Origin: Streptomyces bikiniensis
Lineage (GTDB): Bacteria > Actinomycetota > Actinomycetes > Streptomycetales > Streptomycetaceae
Assembly (NCBI GenBank): GCA_000716465.1
Contig: JNWL01000013.1
Location: 62,001 to 126,000, forward strand
DNA length: 64,000 nt
Direction of reading: 5' to 3'
This document shows positions 60,648 through 64,000 of this stretch, one piece after another. Numbering within the stretch: position 1 is the stretch's first letter; every line of letters begins with the position of its first letter. Made by a program: the position numbers and the translations under genes. The notes below the pieces were generated by a model that saw nothing but the letters and a program-made list of their open reading frames with translations, was not told the DNA's origin and did no database searches.

Positions 60648-61478
60648 ATGAGCTCGTTCCTGCGCCCGGCCGCCACGGGCCAAGAAATGACCGAGCCGAG
60701 TCGAATAGCCGCCCAGTACCGGGCCATCACCTCGCACCTCGCGATCACTCCACCGGTGAGCGTCGTCATTCCCGCCATGAACGAGGCCGAAAACCTTCCG
60801 TACGTCTTCAAGACGCTGCCGGAATGGATTCACGAAGTCGTCCTCGTCGACGGAAATTCCACCGACGACACGGTCGACGTCGCCCGTGGGCTCCGGCCGG
60901 ACGTCAAGGTCGTCAAGCAGGTCGGAAAAGGCAAGGGCGACGCGCTGATCAGCGGTTTCGCCGCCTGCACCGGCGACATCATCGTCATGGTCGACGCGGA
61001 CGGATCGGCCGACGGCCAGGAGATCGTCTCCTACGTCTCCGCACTCGTCGGCGGCGCGGACTTCGCCAAGGGATCCCGTTTCGCCAACGGCGGCGGAACG
61101 GACGACATGACGCCCCTCCGAAGGCTCGGGAACTGGGCCCTCTGCACCCTCGTCAACCGCAAGTTCGGCGCCCGCTACACCGACCTCTGCTACGGCTACA
61201 ACGCCTTCTGGCGCCACTGCCTCGACAAGGTCACCCTCGACTGCACCGGATTCGAGATCGAGACCCTGATCAACATCCGGGTCGTCAAGGCCGGCCTCAA
61301 GGTGCAGGAGGTGCCGAGCCACGAGTACAACCGCATCAACGGCGTCAGCAACCTCAACGCCGTGCGCGACGGCATCCGGGTCCTGAAGGTCATCCTCAAG
61401 GAGAAGTCCCCCGCCAGGGCGGCCCGCCGCCGGCCCGCTCCCTTCTCGGTCAGCGTCCCCCGGGGAGAGGCGTCTTGA
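60648..61478 (+). CDS. Family 2 glycosyltransferase (first in operon)
   Basis: 276 residues, GT-A fold: VSVVIPAMNEAENLPYVFKTLPEW, nucleotide-sugar motif VDGNSTDDT, the DxD site in VMVDADGSADG, and KGSRF with the later YGYNAFWRHCLDKV. The family resembles dolichyl-phosphate mannose synthase-like and other polyprenyl glycosyltransferases. ATG with GAGAGGGA nine bases upstream. Its last bases overlap the TTG start of the second glycosyltransferase. Likely cell-surface polysaccharide synthesis. Confidence 0.93.
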   Translation: MSSFLRPAATGQEMTEPSRIAAQYRAITSHLAITPPVSVVIPAMNEAENLPYVFKTLPEWIHEVVLVDGNSTDDTVDVARGLRPDVKVVKQVGKGKGDALISGFAACTGDIIVMVDADGSADGQEIVSYVSALVGGADFAKGSRFANGGGTDDMTPLRRLGNWALCTLVNRKFGARYTDLCYGYNAFWRHCLDKVTLDCTGFEIETLINIRVVKAGLKVQEVPSHEYNRINGVSNLNAVRDGIRVLKVILKEKSPARAARRRPAPFSVSVPRGEAS

Positions 61479-62545
61479 GCGACGGCACGTCCCCGCACGG
61501 CTTCTCGGTGGTGATCTGCGTCTACACGGAGGACCGGTGGGAGGACGTCCTCGCCGCCGTCGACTCCGTACGGAAGCAGTCCCTGCCGGCCCTGGAGACG
61601 CTCCTCGTGGTCGACCACAACGAGCGTCTGCGCGCACGGCTCGCCGAGGAGTACGCGGACGCACGGCTCGGGGAGGAGGTGCGGGTGCTCGCCAACGCAG
61701 GCCCCCGCGGGCTCTCCGCCGGCCGCAACACCGGAATCGCCGCCGCCCGCGGCGCGTTCGTGGCCTTCCTCGACGACGACGCCGTCGCCGAGCGGGACTG
61801 GCTCCACCACTTCGCCGCCGCCTACGACGACCCGCGCGTCATGGCCGTCGGCGGCCGGACCCTGCCCGCCTGGGCCTCCGGCCACCGCCCGGCCTGGTTC
61901 CCGGAGGAGTTCGACTGGGTCGTCGGCTGTACGTACCGGGGCCTGGCCCCGGGCCGCGTCCCCGTGCGGAACGTGCTCGGCGGCAACGCCTCCTTCCGCC
62001 GTACGGCCTTCGACGCGGCGGGCGGCTTCGCCACCGGCATCGGCCGGGACGGCGACCGGCGGCCCCTGGGCGGCGAGGAGACCGAGCTGTGCATCCGGCT
62101 CTCCAGGGCGCTGCCCGGGGCGGTCCTGCTCATGGACGACCGGGCGGTCGTCCACCACAAGGTGCCCGCAGCCCGCGAGCGCTTCGACTACTTCCGCACC
62201 CGCGTGTACGCCGAAGGGCTCTCCAAGGCGCTCGTCGCGCAGAGCGTCGGCGCGCAGAAGGGCCTGGAGTCCGAACGGCGCTACACCACCCGGGTGCTGC
62301 CCGCCGGCGTCCTGCGCGGGGTGGGCGACGCGCTGCGCGGCCGCTCCGGCGGCGCGGGCCGCGCCGGGGCCATCGTCACCGGGGTCGCCCTCGCGGCCGG
62401 CGGCTACGCCCTCGGCCGGCTCCGGGCCCGCCGCTCCGGCACCACCTTCTCCTGGGGGCCGATCGAGCGCGCCGACGGGCCGACCGCCCCGCGCGCCGGG
62501 GACGGGGCCGCCACGAGCGGAGCCGCCGGGGGAGCGGCCGCGTGA
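61475..62545 (+). CDS. Family 2 glycosyltransferase (second in operon)
   Basis: 356 residues. GT2 landmarks are FSVVICVYTEDRWEDVLAAVDSVRKQSL, a DDDA (DxD) site in FVAFLDDDAVAE, and the acceptor-site GGEETELCIRL (ED motif), with a long Ala/Gly-rich C-terminus. TTG start with GGAGAGGCG upstream; overlaps the previous stop (TTGA). Its own stop overlaps the next start (GTGA). Presumably acts on the same polysaccharide as its neighbour. Confidence 0.92.
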   Translation: MSDGTSPHGFSVVICVYTEDRWEDVLAAVDSVRKQSLPALETLLVVDHNERLRARLAEEYADARLGEEVRVLANAGPRGLSAGRNTGIAAARGAFVAFLDDDAVAERDWLHHFAAAYDDPRVMAVGGRTLPAWASGHRPAWFPEEFDWVVGCTYRGLAPGRVPVRNVLGGNASFRRTAFDAAGGFATGIGRDGDRRPLGGEETELCIRLSRALPGAVLLMDDRAVVHHKVPAARERFDYFRTRVYAEGLSKALVAQSVGAQKGLESERRYTTRVLPAGVLRGVGDALRGRSGGAGRAGAIVTGVALAAGGYALGRLRARRSGTTFSWGPIERADGPTAPRAGDGAATSGAAGGAAA

Positions 62546-63348
62546 CCGGGACAACGGCCGGTGCCGGCCCCGTGCCCATCCTCATGTACCACGCCGTCGA
62601 CCGGGACCCGGCCCCCGCCGTCCTCGGGCTCTCCGTGACGCCCGAGGCGTTCGCCGCGCAGATGGCGGTGGTCGCCGAGCGGGGGTTCACGCCGCTGACC
62701 ACCGCCGGGCTCGCCGCCGCCTGGCGGGACGGGGCGCCGCTGCCCGCCCGGCCGCTGCTCATCACCTTCGACGACGGCTACGAGGGCGTGCACCGGCACG
62801 CCCTGCCGGTCCTCGCGAAGCACTCCTTCGCGAGCACCGTCTTCGTCTCGACCGGCTGGCTGCGCGGCAGGCACGACGAGGGCGGCGCGCCCGACACCAT
62901 GCTCGACTGGGCGCAGGTGCGCGAACTGGCCGACGCCGGGGCGGAGATCGGCGGCCACAGCCACAGCCACCCGCAGCTCGACCAGCTCGACGCGGCACGG
63001 CTCCGGTTCGAGACGCTGCGCTGCCGGGAGGTCGTCGGCGAGGAGCTGGGCACCGCCCCCGTCTCCTTCGCCCACCCGTACGGGTACTCCAGCCGGCGGG
63101 TCCGCCGGGCGGTCCGGGAGGCCGGGTTCGCCCAGGCGCTCGCCGTCGGCAACGCGCTCGCCCGCCGCCGCCAGGGGCCGTACGCCCTGGAACGGGTGAC
63201 CGTGCGCCGCTCCACCGGCACCGAGGAGTTCGTCCGGCTGATCGAGGGCCGCGCGATCGCGCGGAACTTCGCGGCCGACCGGGCCATGACGAAGGGGTAC
63301 GCGCTCGCCCGGCGCGCCCGGGGCGCGCTGCGGGGCCACTGGATCTGA
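62542..63348 (+). CDS. Polysaccharide deacetylase (CE4, NodB homology)
   Basis: 268 residues. NodB motifs: TFDDGYEGV (metal-binding Asp pair), GGHSHSHPQLDQL (His metal ligands), and FAHPYGYSSRRVRRA. No signal peptide, so it is cytoplasmic or an unusual exported form. Removes N-acetyl or O-acetyl groups from sugar chains or precursors. GTG start overlapping the upstream stop. Completes a coupled three-gene polysaccharide operon. Confidence 0.93.
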   Translation: MTGTTAGAGPVPILMYHAVDRDPAPAVLGLSVTPEAFAAQMAVVAERGFTPLTTAGLAAAWRDGAPLPARPLLITFDDGYEGVHRHALPVLAKHSFASTVFVSTGWLRGRHDEGGAPDTMLDWAQVRELADAGAEIGGHSHSHPQLDQLDAARLRFETLRCREVVGEELGTAPVSFAHPYGYSSRRVRRAVREAGFAQALAVGNALARRRQGPYALERVTVRRSTGTEEFVRLIEGRAIARNFAADRAMTKGYALARRARGALRGHWI

Positions 63349-63430
63349 CGTACCGCCACTCCGGCGACCGGGGGCGCGCCCCGCCCAAAAGACGGTGCGC
63401 CGCGCACCCGGTTGCCGGATCATGGGCGCC

Positions 63431-64000
63431 ATGGCTGACACCCCACCGGCACCGTCCGCACCGCAGCGGTCGCTGCCGATCCGGCTCAACCTCGACGACA
63501 GCGACTCGCCGTCGGACGTCGTCGACGCGCTGTTCCTCGGCCGCTTCGCGACCGGCGAGCAGCCCCACGCGCACAGCACCACCCTGGACCGGGTCAAGCC
63601 GGAGGCGACGCTGCTCCCGGCGGGCGCGCGCGTGCTGCGGGCCTCGAAGGACGACGACCGCAGCGCCCTGCTCGCCGAGGGCGAGGGCTGGACGCTCCTG
63701 GTCTCCCGCTGGAACCGGGGCGCGGACGTCACCGTGACGGCCACGGACGAGGAGCTGGCGAAGCGGATCCTCGGCGAGGCCACGGACGGGGCGAAGGACG
63801 AGCCGGAGCCGCAGCCCGAGAACGTGACGATGGGCTTCTGGCACATGTCGCCCCGGCGCGGCCCGCACCGCACCACCCGGCAGATCAGCGCCGGGACGTG
63901 GGAGGAGGTCCGGCCCCACTACGCGGCGCCGGTGGCCGAGTCCATGGACCGGCTGATGAAGGTGACGCCCGACTCCGTCGCGGGCCGCCTCCTGCTGCTG
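63431..64000 (+). CDS. DUF5925/AAA ATPase, N-terminal part only
   Basis: 190 residues visible; the gene runs off the right edge before any Walker motif. RLNLDDSDSPSDVVDALFLGRFATGEQP and ENVTMGFWHMSPRRGPHRTTRQISAGTWEEVRPHY are the conserved DUF5925 portion that precedes an AAA domain in Streptomyces proteins. ATG at 63431 (in-frame ATG at 63422 also possible). Begins 82 bp after the deacetylase; may be a separate unit. Confidence 0.85.
   Translation, partial: MADTPPAPSAPQRSLPIRLNLDDSDSPSDVVDALFLGRFATGEQPHAHSTTLDRVKPEATLLPAGARVLRASKDDDRSALLAEGEGWTLLVSRWNRGADVTVTATDEELAKRILGEATDGAKDEPEPQPENVTMGFWHMSPRRGPHRTTRQISAGTWEEVRPHYAAPVAESMDRLMKVTPDSVAGRLLLL

Overview
The window is a high-GC actinobacterial chromosome segment, almost certainly Streptomyces. 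Nearly every coding frame has G or C in the third codon position. GTG and TTG starts are common, genes are short and densely packed, TetR/GntR regulators are abundant, and the proteins are Streptomyces-type: 3-alpha,20-beta-hydroxysteroid dehydrogenase, streptogrisin-like protease, redox-sensing SoxR, class F sortase, SGNH lipase. The order gntR-gntK-gntP ... soxR ... hmgA ... lipase matches, from memory, the S. coelicolor SCO1678-SCO1735 region. That would make this conserved chromosome, not a recent island. I see no rRNA, tRNA, insertion sequence, prophage or CRISPR array.

Layout. 1-4 kb: an asparagine-type amino-acid permease (cut by the window edge) and a gluconate module (GntR repressor divergent from gluconokinase and gluconate permease, with two palindromic operators). 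4-9 kb: an FAD-dependent (keto)steroid-dehydrogenase-like enzyme divergent from tetR plus a hydroxysteroid dehydrogenase, then a NUDIX enzyme, two DUF202 membrane proteins and a His-rich metal-binding protein. 9.5-14.5 kb: an MBL-fold enzyme, a kinase-like protein coupled to an acyl-CoA dehydrogenase, TetR and an SDR. 14.6-24 kb: a secreted NamZ-type muramidase, a hydrolase-like protein lacking its nucleophile, SoxR, a MaoC dehydratase/TetR pair, an acyl-CoA dehydrogenase/TetR pair and small regulators. 24-36 kb: a secreted S1E protease, a large LuxR-type ATPase regulator, an orphan oligopeptide-binding lipoprotein, two DMT transporters, an MBL hydrolase and a DsbA-like protein. 36-47 kb: aldehyde and alcohol dehydrogenases, a sortase with a surface protein, a citrate transporter, a molybdopterin oxidoreductase and an EthA-like Baeyer-Villiger monooxygenase with TetR. 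48-52 kb: a tightly overlapping three-gene envelope operon (beta-helix protein, cupredoxin-like lipoprotein, polytopic membrane protein). 52.6-60 kb: homogentisate dioxygenase with GntR, an orphan type ISP domain, a CoA-transferase, a pseudokinase and a secreted lipase. 60-63.4 kb: an extracellular-polysaccharide-like operon (two family 2 glycosyltransferases and a polysaccharide deacetylase) behind a long leader predicted to fold into an elaborate RNA. The start of an AAA ATPase gene ends the window.

The functional theme is peripheral catabolism (gluconate, steroid or acyl-CoA, aromatic ring, aldehyde/alcohol, citrate) plus envelope and secreted functions. Most units have their own TetR or GntR regulator and a recognisable palindromic operator. 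Three operator types recur at more than one locus, suggesting local cross-regulation.

Two things stand out beyond ordinary annotation. First, the 60451-60623 leader has five perfect or near-perfect complementary segments, a GNRA-capped hairpin, a possible pseudoknot and a terminator-like hairpin, and I could not match it to a known riboswitch. Second, there are many intergenic tandem repeats, each with a different unit length (7, 9, 10, 14, 18, 20, 21-23, 24, 29, 30, 36, 38 and 42 bp). Several begin exactly at a gene's stop codon or abut a ribosome-binding site.
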